From contig JACOUS010000017.1 of assembly GCA_016177735.1 (NCBI GenBank), forward strand, positions 1 to 64,000: 64,000 nt of DNA. The letters run 5' to 3'. Under the pieces are notes generated by a model, which saw only the letters and a program-made list of their open reading frames with translations, was not told the origin of the DNA and ran no database searches. A program made the position numbers and the translations under genes. Of the stretch, positions 34,529 through 43,234 are shown piece by piece. The DNA is from Ignavibacteriales bacterium (GTDB lineage Bacteria > Bacteroidota > Ignavibacteria > Ignavibacteriales > Melioribacteraceae). Position 1 is the first letter of the stretch; every line of letters begins with the position of its first letter.

Positions 34529-36067
34529 TTAGTTCAGATAACCGATAACTTGTTTGGTTAATGTTTCGGGTAAAGTTTCCGGGCAGAAAAAATTCTCTGA
34601 TTCAATTTTTGTTTTTACAAAATAATCACGGCTTAACGTTTCAATATCTTCGTACTTAACTTTATGAGCGTAACCGTCCTCTACCAAATCTTCGAGATGT
34701 TTATACTCGGTGTCGAGTATCCATATTATTTTGTTGTATGGAAGCATTTCGTAAACAAGTGTTGTCATCGCGCCGGCAACAATATCTATTTTTCTCATCA
34801 ACTCTTTATCAAGTTTTCCGGCAACGATTATTTTGCCGAGAGTCTCATCCGACAAACAATAAGCGGCTAATTGATCCTTCACTTCTTCGTCTGGACGCGG
34901 TTTGAAATAAACATTGTAACCGAATTCCAAAAATTTTTCTATGTATCTGCCGATTTTATATGTGTTCCCCACGAATTCGTACGGTATCAAAATATTTTTT
35001 TGATGCCCATTCGTATTTTCAGTCAGCGAATAATCATATTTAATTTTACTGCTGCCAATAACAATTTTTTCATCGGAATAAACTTTCGAGATGGCAAGCA
35101 AATGATTTTTCCAATATTTTCCCCACACAATAATTTTATCGAACCATTTGTAATCTTCTTTTTCAATTCCTTCCATTATATATCCCGCGTGACGTTTAAC
35201 GTAAGCTCCGTGCTGGTGTGCAATTGTTGGAATGCCGTTTTTGTTTAGCGCATACAACAATGGGAAAATATATTCGTTGCAATCGTCAAATCCGTACAAA
35301 ACTTTTATGGCAGATTTACGAATTAATTTGTCGTGTACCTTAAATTCATTTATTGAAGCCGATATTGTTTTTTCTATATAATCGATTGCTTTGATGAATA
35401 TAATTTTTGTATGCTGGTCACAATTGCTCAAATCGTATTGGAACTTGAAACGGTTTCTGAAGGCGATCCCTCTGTAATAATAGTACGGCTCTTTCTTCAG
35501 CATATATTTTAATATTTCTTTAGTTCTACCGGGTGGCACGACCTGAATATATTTGACTCCGAGTTTATCAAGCGCGTTACGAATTTCAACCGAACGAAAA
35601 TCATCAAACGAAAAACGGAAAAACATCATTTTATAGGGGAAGCGTTTTATGGTAAGTAAATTATTTATGCGAAGCAGAATATAGAATATCAAAAGCTTCA
35701 CTCTAAGTTTGAAAATATTTTCAGTCATAACACGGTAGATGCTATAAAACACATCTTTGTTCTGAAAATCAACTATTGTTTTTTTATCAATCAAATCATG
35801 CAAAAGAGTTTTATATCTCACGTACGGGAAGAAACAGCGCCAGTAAAGAAACGATACCATCGTTGGATACCAGTTGTACCCCATGTGTTTGTAATTATCT
35901 TTTAGAAGTTTTCCATTCTCACATCTCAATTCTTGAAATTCAAGTAACAGCTCTCTTGTCTTTTCGAGATCGGAATCGGGAATATATCTTTCTTCAGTGC
36001 CGTTGTTTTTAGAAAGATACAATATGCCGGTATTTCCTTCTTTAATTCTTATTCGATCAACTGCCAT
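34529..36067 (-). CDS. Putative GT-B-type surface polysaccharide transferase
   Basis: A 512-residue soluble protein that I only place by fold. The C-terminal half reads like the GT-B donor domain of capsule transferases of the KpsC/KpsS or CDP-glycerol-transferase kind: TIAHQHGAYVKRHAGYI, KIIVWGKYWKNHL, VYFKPRPDE and AGAMTTLVYEMLPYNKIIWIL. The N-terminal 170 residues are unlike anything I recognise and include a hydrophobic patch near 120-145. It overlaps the HAD phosphatase gene by 19 bases, so it belongs to the group that also encodes a KdsB-like CMP-transferase; a CMP-ulosonate donor is therefore a reasonable guess. Confidence 0.6.
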   Translation of the reverse strand: MAVDRIRIKEGNTGILYLSKNNGTEERYIPDSDLEKTRELLLEFQELRCENGKLLKDNYKHMGYNWYPTMVSFLYWRCFFPYVRYKTLLHDLIDKKTIVDFQNKDVFYSIYRVMTENIFKLRVKLLIFYILLRINNLLTIKRFPYKMMFFRFSFDDFRSVEIRNALDKLGVKYIQVVPPGRTKEILKYMLKKEPYYYYRGIAFRNRFKFQYDLSNCDQHTKIIFIKAIDYIEKTISASINEFKVHDKLIRKSAIKVLYGFDDCNEYIFPLLYALNKNGIPTIAHQHGAYVKRHAGYIMEGIEKEDYKWFDKIIVWGKYWKNHLLAISKVYSDEKIVIGSSKIKYDYSLTENTNGHQKNILIPYEFVGNTYKIGRYIEKFLEFGYNVYFKPRPDEEVKDQLAAYCLSDETLGKIIVAGKLDKELMRKIDIVAGAMTTLVYEMLPYNKIIWILDTEYKHLEDLVEDGYAHKVKYEDIETLSRDYFVKTKIESENFFCPETLPETLTKQVIGYLN

Positions 36068-36687
36068 GCTTTCTCTACTTCGTAAAAATTATTAAAAGAT
36101 TGAACCTCATCCGGAAATTGAATTGCATTGCTCTTAATTCCTATAAAATTAACGCCGGCATTTCTTGCCGCATTATAATCTGTGAGCGCATCACCGATAA
36201 AAACCAGATCACTCCTTTCATAATTATTCTCGTGCAATATCTCTTCAATTATTTCTTTCTTTGTTTTGGGCGAGCCGTAAACTTTTTTGAAATACTTCGC
36301 GAGTTTTTTCTCTTCGATTATTTTTATGATCTCTTCTTCGGGCGTTCCCGAAGCTACATAATTAGCAGTATGTAGTTTTTGTTTTTCCAAAAATTCAACA
36401 GCACCGGGAATAGCCGGTGCATTCACAACTTCGCGGTAAACCAATTCCGAAAATTTTTCCCCCAATTGTTTGAGCTGTTCTTCGCTCAGTTCTATTCCAA
36501 GGAATTCCTTATAGTAGTATCTAAATTTTTCGAAGCGGGAAATGCCGCCGTTTGCAAGATGATGAGCAACTACTTTTGCTTTAATTGCGTCTCCGTAATC
36601 TTCAAACATTTTTGCAAATGCATTTGTTTTTACATTTACCGAATCGAGTATCACTCCGTCGAAATCAAAAACTATTGCTCTCGTCAT
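36049..36687 (-). CDS. HAD-superfamily phosphatase (subfamily IA)
   Basis: A 212-residue HAD hydrolase with all four motifs: DFDGVILDS (nucleophile Asp), ASGT, the lysine in GSPKTKK, and GDALTDYNAA. A helical cap between motifs I and II makes it a PGP-like subfamily IA enzyme, not the tetrameric KdsC type. In this position (between a GT-B-like transferase and an epimerase, near a pyruvate aldolase and a KdsB-like gene) it probably removes a phosphate from a sugar or ulosonic-acid phosphate. Both flanking genes overlap it. Confidence 0.9.
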   Translation of the reverse strand: MTRAIVFDFDGVILDSVNVKTNAFAKMFEDYGDAIKAKVVAHHLANGGISRFEKFRYYYKEFLGIELSEEQLKQLGEKFSELVYREVVNAPAIPGAVEFLEKQKLHTANYVASGTPEEEIIKIIEEKKLAKYFKKVYGSPKTKKEIIEEILHENNYERSDLVFIGDALTDYNAARNAGVNFIGIKSNAIQFPDEVQSFNNFYEVEKAWQLIE

Positions 36688-37616
36688 TTAACTTCCGCTT
36701 CCCTAAAATTATTCTTCTCCAAATCAAATTTTGTTTTGATTCCATCTTTCGATAGTTGTTTGTACGTATCATAAATACAGTCCAAAATTCCTTGACCGAG
36801 ATCGTAGTGGTAATCGAGTATAAGTTTTTTTGCTACGCGCGGTTTGAACGAATACGGTGTTATTTCATAATGACCGAGCATCTTCTCATCATTAAACTCA
36901 ATCTCAATTGAATTGTTTAGCATCTCTTTTATCATTGCAAGTAGATCACCGACTCTCATTGTTTGTGTACCGGTAACCATCACGTAGGAATTGCGATACT
37001 CATTCTCAAGAATTTTAACGCTCGCCCGTGCCGCGTCGAGTACGTTAACGTAGTCGCGTATTTCAGTGCCGCCGCCGTTGCGTATTATTCTGCCTTCCGT
37101 GAGTGCTTGTTTGATTGCATTGTGGATATAATTAAATTCATTTGCCCTTCTGCCGTAGAGAGAACCAAAACGAAGTATTGTAAAATCCACTCCGTAAATT
37201 TCGCTGTAATTTTCAATGAGCAGTTCGACAGCTTGCTTACTGCTTCTATAAAACGAACCCTTATCGCTGTAAACATAAATGGAACTCGAATAGATAAATC
37301 TTTTTATTTTGTACTCACGGCATGCGTCCAAAATATAAGCTGCAGATAGTATGTTATTCTTCACTGTTTCAACCGGATTATTTTGCGCTTCGAGAATATC
37401 TGCGGTGCCGGCAAAATGATAAACTATGTCCGCGTTTTTGATACACTCGTTTACTTCAGCATGATTTTGAATATCGCCGATAATTAATTTTTGTTCTTTC
37501 TTCCGGTAAACAGAATCGCGTTTATCAAATATTGTAACATCATAATCCGCTGATGTGAGTGCATCTGCAACATGACTTCCCAAAAATCCCGATCCGCCGA
37601 ATACTAATGCTTTCAT
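36684..37616 (-). CDS. NAD-dependent epimerase/dehydratase (extended SDR) 4
   Basis: A 310-residue extended SDR: GGSGFLGSHVADAL, an aspartate in IFDKRD that would select NAD(H), catalytic YSSSIYVYS and the YRSSK pair. The region IRDYVNVLDAARASVKIL is typical of nucleotide-sugar epimerases. Its gene overlaps the HAD phosphatase by four bases. It probably epimerises the aldehyde precursor or the activated sugar of the surrounding module. Confidence 0.88.
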   Translation of the reverse strand: MKALVFGGSGFLGSHVADALTSADYDVTIFDKRDSVYRKKEQKLIIGDIQNHAEVNECIKNADIVYHFAGTADILEAQNNPVETVKNNILSAAYILDACREYKIKRFIYSSSIYVYSDKGSFYRSSKQAVELLIENYSEIYGVDFTILRFGSLYGRRANEFNYIHNAIKQALTEGRIIRNGGGTEIRDYVNVLDAARASVKILENEYRNSYVMVTGTQTMRVGDLLAMIKEMLNNSIEIEFNDEKMLGHYEITPYSFKPRVAKKLILDYHYDLGQGILDCIYDTYKQLSKDGIKTKFDLEKNNFREAEVK

Positions 37617-37680
37617 TATGTGTTTTATTTTAAAAGTTAATGAGCAGCGAAATAGATTTTGTTTTGTTGGTTATTGTTTT

Positions 37681-39453
37681 TTACGATACAACCGCATTGA
37701 GATATTCTTCTTCCGGCACTGTGCGTACCAATGGTTCGTTTTTAACAAACCTGATCGCTTCTTCGGTCGCAAGTATTTCCATTGCAGAGCGGCAATCGTT
37801 TGTCATTGAACCCATGTGACATGTTAAAAAGCAGTTATCGAGTTCGATAAGTTTTCCGGTGTACGGTTCGTTTTCAAAAACATCTACTGCAGCAGCGGCA
37901 ATTCTGTTTTTTGAAAGCGCATCGTAAAGATCATTTTCATTTATAATTCCGCCGCGAGAAGTGTTAATCAAAAAACTATTTTTCTTCATCAACTCAATTT
38001 CATTTTTCGCGATGAGATTATAAGTCAAATTCGTTAGCGGCACATGCAGCGTAATCAAATCCGCTTCTTTATAAATTGTTTCCTTATCAACATGAACGGC
38101 ATTGTACATTTCGTATAAGTTGAAATCCGGCTTGAGATCGTTCACCAAAATTCTTTTTGGATTAAATCCTTGCAAATGTTTTAATACTCTGCTTCCAACG
38201 CGTCCGGTGCCGATAATTCCAACAGTCATATTTGATAATCTTTCGCCGTGAATTCTCTGCCAGATACCCGAACGAAGTTTACGGTCAACAAGCGGAACGC
38301 GTCGCAAAATGTTTATCATCTGCCCGATAACTAGTTCGGCAACTGCCGGTGCCGGTGCATCGGGCGTGTAAGAAACTTTTATATCAAAATCTCTTGCCGC
38401 TTTCAGATCTACATTATCCAAACCGATTCCAACTCGTGAAATCAATTTTAATTTTTTTGCATGCTCAAGAACTTTGCGGGTTATCGGTTCGGTACCCGCA
38501 ATCATAATATCAAAATCCGTTACTAACTCTGCAAGTTCGTCTTCTTTTAATTTTCTTCCAATCGGATTAATTACGTAATCTAAATTCGGAGTGCTCTCCA
38601 GCAAGCGGAGCGGCAGAGGATTTATATTCCCGAACGGAATTGTTGTAATCAGTACTTTGCTCGCTGTACCGTTGTTTGAATTTCCCGATTTATTTCTACT
38701 CTGAAAAGTGAAACGTTTTGAGAGAGGATTTTCAAATTTATCGTAAGGTGTTTCCGAATCATTAAAACCGTTCTGTTTCAGCCAGCGTTCTATCATCGGT
38801 ATTTGCCAGATATAATCGATATCCCAAATTCCCTCTTGCTGTAGTACCGGATAAATATTATTACCGAGTACACTTTCGATGTAATTACTTTCCGTATTGC
38901 AATTAAGAATGTTATCCGTTCTAATTACTATAACGCGGTGATCGAGGAAATAAATATTCTCATGAAAGGATAAATATTGCTTATCTTGTTTTAACTGTGT
39001 CCCGTTTACAGTAAACATTCGTGCCGGACTGAATTCACTTCTTTTCATTGCAGAAACAACAGAATCAATTTTTTTATTCTCTGTTAGAAAAGAGAAAGCG
39101 TTAAACAACAGAGTGTTCGTAATGCAAGGAGAATTTGCAAACATGATTGCTATATTCTGCGGATAGTATCCCAATTCGTTTTTTACTTTTTCTAGTGCGG
39201 CTTTAATTTCTTCGGTTAAAGTCAGTCCGGGCAGATCGCGCGTTAATATTTTTAGTCCTTCTATTTCCCGGCATAAAGAAAGAAGCGACTGCGAATCTGT
39301 AGAAAGGTATGTTTGCTGTATTAAAGAAGTGTGCTTCGCTGCCAGGATCGGATACATCACTACCGGTCTGTTCAATATCGGGAAGGTGTATCTGTTAAAA
39401 TTTGTCTTCTCTTTCTTCCCAAAAATGATTGCTATATTTTTGATTTTTTTCAT
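37681..39453 (-). CDS. Fusion of NeuA-like nucleotidyltransferase and D-2-hydroxyacid dehydrogenase
   Basis: A 590-residue two-domain protein. Residues about 5-235 follow the CMP-sugar synthetase fold: NIAIIFGKKEK in place of the usual ARxGSK loop, LNRPVVMYPILAA, TYLSTDSQ and IMFANSPCITNTLL. The changed loop raises doubt about catalysis. A linker (240-265) leads to a phosphoglycerate-dehydrogenase-like domain (268-590) with GIIGTGRVG (412-420), catalytic Arg500 in NTSRGG, Glu529 in FENEP and His546 in CHMGS, all intact. Phosphoglycerate dehydrogenases have no such N-terminal domain. The GGAG site fixes the ATG. Confidence 0.82.
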   Translation of the reverse strand: MKKIKNIAIIFGKKEKTNFNRYTFPILNRPVVMYPILAAKHTSLIQQTYLSTDSQSLLSLCREIEGLKILTRDLPGLTLTEEIKAALEKVKNELGYYPQNIAIMFANSPCITNTLLFNAFSFLTENKKIDSVVSAMKRSEFSPARMFTVNGTQLKQDKQYLSFHENIYFLDHRVIVIRTDNILNCNTESNYIESVLGNNIYPVLQQEGIWDIDYIWQIPMIERWLKQNGFNDSETPYDKFENPLSKRFTFQSRNKSGNSNNGTASKVLITTIPFGNINPLPLRLLESTPNLDYVINPIGRKLKEDELAELVTDFDIMIAGTEPITRKVLEHAKKLKLISRVGIGLDNVDLKAARDFDIKVSYTPDAPAPAVAELVIGQMINILRRVPLVDRKLRSGIWQRIHGERLSNMTVGIIGTGRVGSRVLKHLQGFNPKRILVNDLKPDFNLYEMYNAVHVDKETIYKEADLITLHVPLTNLTYNLIAKNEIELMKKNSFLINTSRGGIINENDLYDALSKNRIAAAAVDVFENEPYTGKLIELDNCFLTCHMGSMTNDCRSAMEILATEEAIRFVKNEPLVRTVPEEEYLNAVVS

Positions 39454-39567
39454 GGAGTAACTCCACTTACTTTCAAAAACAGCAGCGGTGATTCACTGTT
39501 CAGTTACACAGAGGGGGAAAAAAAATCAAGAAAAGATGAATAATGAATGGAAACGATTTTGGGAAAA

Positions 39568-40362
39568 TCAGTTCTGTTTAAGAAACAAAATATTGGAAAT
39601 ATCGCCGTTACCGTTATTCCAAGTTTCCCGTTTAACTTCTTTAAAATTTGAGCCGGCAATAATTCTTTCTGTTGTACCTTTGCTGATATTGTGGCTCACT
39701 TCAATCATAATAGATTTCAACCGGTTGTCTGAAAGAACATTCCGACTCGCTTCAATAATTTTAGTTTCGTAGCCGTCAACATCAATCTTAATATGATTTG
39801 GGAAAACCGGTTCAAGCAATCTTGTTAGTTCCGGAAGCGTGTACGAAGAAATTCCCTGAATACGTTTTGGTTTGAAAAAAAGACCGTCGCTGAAAGGTTC
39901 ATTTACGGAATGAGTTGCCGAGCCGAATTCTTCGGACGACACATAAAAATTTGTGAGTCCGGTTTGTCCGCCCAGCGCGATTGGGAATGGGATCATATTT
40001 GTAAAACAATTCAAAGAAATATTTTTATTCAGTTTATAAAAATTTCCGGCTTCAGGCTCAAAAGAATAAATTGTAGAATTCTTATTCTTTGCAGCAATCA
40101 ATAAAGAATAGATACCAACATTTGCGCCGATATCGAACACAGTATCGCCGTCTCTGATAATATTTTCGATCCAGTACATCGTAACTTTCTCGGCATCGAA
40201 ATCACGTGCACGATTGTAAAGTTCTATCTTTGAATTTACGCTCACTTTAAATTTTGCGCCGTCGTAATTTATTTTGCGGATTAATCCCTTCGCGGTATAA
40301 ATGCCCAGCATTTCGGAATAATATTTCAATCTTCTGTATCCGCTCTTAAAAAGATTTTTCAT
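39568..40362 (-). CDS. FkbM family methyltransferase (second)
   Basis: A 264-residue SAM-dependent O-methyltransferase: VFDIGANVGIYSLLIA (motif I), IYSFEPEAGNFYKL, then IKIDVDGYETKIIEA, which is the FkbM signature. It shares four bases with the KdsB-like gene upstream. It likely O-methylates a sugar of the glycan, perhaps the ulosonic acid of the same group. It differs clearly from the FkbM protein encoded at 18,868-19,701. Confidence 0.9.
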   Translation of the reverse strand: MKNLFKSGYRRLKYYSEMLGIYTAKGLIRKINYDGAKFKVSVNSKIELYNRARDFDAEKVTMYWIENIIRDGDTVFDIGANVGIYSLLIAAKNKNSTIYSFEPEAGNFYKLNKNISLNCFTNMIPFPIALGGQTGLTNFYVSSEEFGSATHSVNEPFSDGLFFKPKRIQGISSYTLPELTRLLEPVFPNHIKIDVDGYETKIIEASRNVLSDNRLKSIMIEVSHNISKGTTERIIAGSNFKEVKRETWNNGNGDISNILFLKQN

Positions 40363-41126
40363 AAATATTTCCCAATCAACGGATCGTTTTTCATTAATCC
40401 GGCTGTATGAATTAAATCCTCTTTTGTATCAACGGAATATGTAAGCTGATCAACATAAACCATTTTTATACGCATTCCGTTTTCAAGAATTCTGTTCATA
40501 TCAATTGATTCAATTATTTCGAGAGTTGTTGACGGCATAGAATTGTATTGCAATAAAAAATCTCTTTCAAAAGGGATAACACATACTTGCTTGTAAAGCG
40601 GAACATCTTTTTGAACTTTTTTCCGCGAAGGAATCGGCTCACGTGAGAAATAAAGCGCAAAATTATTTTTATCAACAACTACTTTTATTTCATTCGGATC
40701 TTCGTGCTCTTCTCTGCTTGTGATTTTCGACATCAGGTTGCAGACTTTAATTCCGCCGTTGTTCATCAAGGGTTTTATTGATTCGGAAATCATCTGCGGT
40801 GTAATCATCGGTTCATCGCCTTGAATCATCACGACAATATCAACTTTTTTATTTGTCTCTTTCTCGATCTTCAACAAAGCTTCTGCAGTTCTATCGGAAG
40901 CTCTTTCATGTTTATCGGAAGTCATTATCACTTTTCCGCCGATTGATTCCATATAATTTTTAATTTCTTCATCGCAAGTTGCGGTATAAACTTCCGATAA
41001 ATCTTTGCACATTTTACTGCGGTAGTAAACGTGTGCAATCATCGGCAAGCCTAAAATTTTTTCGAGCGGTTTGTTTGGAAATCTTGTGGAAGCAAGCCGC
41101 GCCGGAATAATGCCGATTATATTCAC
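40359..41126 (-). CDS. KdsB-like CMP-ulosonate cytidylyltransferase
   Basis: A 255-residue nucleotidyltransferase closely patterned on 3-deoxy-manno-octulosonate cytidylyltransferase: IIPARLASTRFPNKPLE (the CTP loop), TSDKHERASDRTAEAL (KdsB has a similar TS-x-H-x-SGTDR) and MIQGDEPMI with the metal-binding aspartate. It transfers CMP from CTP to a 2-keto-3-deoxy acid. It is not sure to be the housekeeping kdsB: its GTG start overlaps a HpcH/HpaI aldolase gene (GTGA), and no kdsA, kdsC or kdsD is nearby, so the substrate may be a related ulosonic acid. Confidence 0.85.
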   Translation of the reverse strand: MNIIGIIPARLASTRFPNKPLEKILGLPMIAHVYYRSKMCKDLSEVYTATCDEEIKNYMESIGGKVIMTSDKHERASDRTAEALLKIEKETNKKVDIVVMIQGDEPMITPQMISESIKPLMNNGGIKVCNLMSKITSREEHEDPNEIKVVVDKNNFALYFSREPIPSRKKVQKDVPLYKQVCVIPFERDFLLQYNSMPSTTLEIIESIDMNRILENGMRIKMVYVDQLTYSVDTKEDLIHTAGLMKNDPLIGKYL

Positions 41127-41869
41127 GAAAGTTTTTCCTTTATCTTTTTGACTTGTTCATTACAGAGTGTACCGAGAAATAACGTATCGAGACTGAACGC
41201 GATAAAATTATATCCGGAATTTAATTTCTCAATCACCAAATTGTAATCCGGTTTTATCACATGAAAACCGATCAGCTTGTTATAATTTTTTGTTTTGCTT
41301 TCATAAACGGTCAGCGCTTCTTTAACTTCCGCATCATCGAAACGACCCGGTTTTCCCATCGAAGCAGATAAATCGTACGGACCAATGATTGTTCCATCAA
41401 CTCCTTCAACAGATAAAATTTCATCGAGATTTTTTATCGCATCGATATGTTCAATCTGAACAATAATTTTTATTTTGTCAATAATTTTATCGCGGTACTC
41501 TTCAAATCCGAATCCGTATTTTTGTGCGCGAGCGAGTCCAACACCTCTTTTCCCTTTCGGTGGATATTTTACGGCATCAACTGCTCTTTGTGCTTCCCCG
41601 GCAGAGTTAACCATCGGCACTATTATTCCTTCTGCGCCGGCATCGAGCACACGTTTAATAATTCTTGAATTGTTTTCTCCAACGCGTACATACGGAGTAA
41701 TTTTATTTGCTTTGATAGATGCGATCAAAACTTCCGCATCGTAATAATCAATTACCGAATGCTCCATATCAATACAGAGCCAGTCGAAACCGGCATGCGC
41801 CATAATTTCAACTATAGAAAAATGATTTAATGTTATCCAGCTGCCGAGAGAAATTTTTCTTGAATTCAT
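41123..41869 (-). CDS. HpcH/HpaI family pyruvate aldolase
   Basis: A 248-residue class II pyruvate aldolase. GFDWLCIDMEHSVID, TPYVRVGENN (the pyruvate-binding arginine), GAEGIIVPMVNSAGEA, KYPPKGKRGVG and VQIEHIDAIKNLDEI with the metal-binding glutamate match the 4-hydroxy-2-oxoheptanedioate / 2-dehydro-3-deoxyglucarate aldolase group. In catabolism these enzymes cleave; here, coupled to a KdsB-like cytidylyltransferase by a GTGA overlap and to the flippase by ATGA, it more likely condenses pyruvate with an aldehyde to make a 3-deoxy-2-ulosonic acid. Confidence 0.9.
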   Translation of the reverse strand: MNSRKISLGSWITLNHFSIVEIMAHAGFDWLCIDMEHSVIDYYDAEVLIASIKANKITPYVRVGENNSRIIKRVLDAGAEGIIVPMVNSAGEAQRAVDAVKYPPKGKRGVGLARAQKYGFGFEEYRDKIIDKIKIIVQIEHIDAIKNLDEILSVEGVDGTIIGPYDLSASMGKPGRFDDAEVKEALTVYESKTKNYNKLIGFHVIKPDYNLVIEKLNSGYNFIAFSLDTLFLGTLCNEQVKKIKEKLS

Positions 41870-43218
41870 TTAACAGCCTCGATAAGTTTTTCCTTTCTGC
41901 CGGCAAACGAAAACCACGGCATCGGGTATGCTTTATTATTTATGTGCCATGCAGAAATTGCTGTAATCAAATATGCAACAAAAGTGGCTTGTGCGGCTCC
42001 AATAGGACCGACAGTCTTTATCAGAAAATATGTGAGCGGTAACTTTATTAATGCCGCGAGAAAATCTGTCCTAAAAGCAACCATCTTTGTTTTCTTTGTG
42101 TAGATAACATATATCCCAAACATTTGATAAGCCGCAAGCATCGCATAACCAAGTGCAATCCACAAAACGTAAACGTAAGCATCTTGAAATTTTTCACCGA
42201 CAAAAAACGGAAAAATAGTCTTTGCCACAAAATAAAGCCCGACTGAGCAGATTATAAAAAATGTAATGTACATGTAAGTTATCTTCACCAATTTGCTTTT
42301 CACTTCATCCGAATCTTTTGTCTTGCTCAAATTTTCAAAAGCGTACGGCATAAAAACTTTGTGAAAAGCACCGTGCAAAATCATTAACAATCCGCCGAAT
42401 GTAAATCCGACACTGTACAAGCCGGCGGCTGAAACACTTACCATCGAAGAAAGGAAGAAGCGGTCGGAGAGAACCAATACAAATCCGCCGATTGAATGTG
42501 GAATCAACGGAATACCGAAATTCAAAAAATCTTTTATATTTTTTTTGTCAACCAATTTCAAAGAAAAATTAATTAGTCTATTCTTGACCAATAAAATTAT
42601 TCCAATAGCAGCAACAATAAAAGAACTGATAAGAAGCGCCATTATCCTTCCTTCCCAGTTCCAAAGAAATAGCGCAACTAGAATTACAGATAAACCCAAG
42701 TTCATGATCGTCTGCAATATTTGAAACATCGAATATTCTTTCGCCCTTTTCTTTGCCTGGTAAAAACTCAATGTTATATCAATAATAACCTGGCAGATTG
42801 AAATGAATGGAATAATCAAAAGCCAGCCAATCGGTATTTCAAGTTCCTTCTTTATGATGCCGCTGAAAATCAAAAGCAAAAAGAACGTAACTAATGTCAT
42901 TGCGATGTTAACAAAGAATGTATTTGAGATTGATTTTTTGTTTTCGTCATTATTCAAAAAGAAATGATTCCTAAAAACATAACCGATACAGCTTAACGAA
43001 ACAAAGTAACTTGCAATTGTGAATATGGCTGTATAATTGGAAACTATACCGTAATCGTGCGGAGTTAAATAGCGTGTTAAAATCGGTACCAAAAAGAAAG
43101 CCACACCGGTTCCCGCAATTGACGAGAACAAGTAGATGAAAGACGATCTAACTTCTTTATTCCCCATAAACTGTTCTAAAAGTTTCAAGCCGGTTTCTTT
43201 TTTAATTATGAAATTCAT
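41866..43218 (-). CDS. Wzx-like polysaccharide flippase
   Basis: A 450-residue membrane protein of the MOP/PST superfamily with about twelve to fourteen helices. The N-terminal helix region SFIYLFSSIAGTGVAFFLVPILTRYL and LTPHDYGIVSNY fit the Polysacc_synt family. It would flip the undecaprenyl-pyrophosphate-linked repeat unit to the periplasm for the Wzy-like polymerase encoded at 10,500-11,855. It shares four bases with the aldolase gene downstream. Confidence 0.9.
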   Translation of the reverse strand: MNFIIKKETGLKLLEQFMGNKEVRSSFIYLFSSIAGTGVAFFLVPILTRYLTPHDYGIVSNYTAIFTIASYFVSLSCIGYVFRNHFFLNNDENKKSISNTFFVNIAMTLVTFFLLLIFSGIIKKELEIPIGWLLIIPFISICQVIIDITLSFYQAKKRAKEYSMFQILQTIMNLGLSVILVALFLWNWEGRIMALLISSFIVAAIGIILLVKNRLINFSLKLVDKKNIKDFLNFGIPLIPHSIGGFVLVLSDRFFLSSMVSVSAAGLYSVGFTFGGLLMILHGAFHKVFMPYAFENLSKTKDSDEVKSKLVKITYMYITFFIICSVGLYFVAKTIFPFFVGEKFQDAYVYVLWIALGYAMLAAYQMFGIYVIYTKKTKMVAFRTDFLAALIKLPLTYFLIKTVGPIGAAQATFVAYLITAISAWHINNKAYPMPWFSFAGRKEKLIEAVK

Positions 43219-43234
43219 TTATCGTTGCTATTAT

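Noticed and set aside
40359-41126. Firm assignment as housekeeping kdsB
   Set aside because: Motifs agree with KdsB, but the neighbours are not Kdo-pathway genes, so a different ulosonic acid is equally likely.
41123-41869. A catabolic aldolase of aromatic-acid degradation
   Set aside because: No hpa/hpc degradation gene is present; the gene is coupled to a cytidylyltransferase and a flippase instead.
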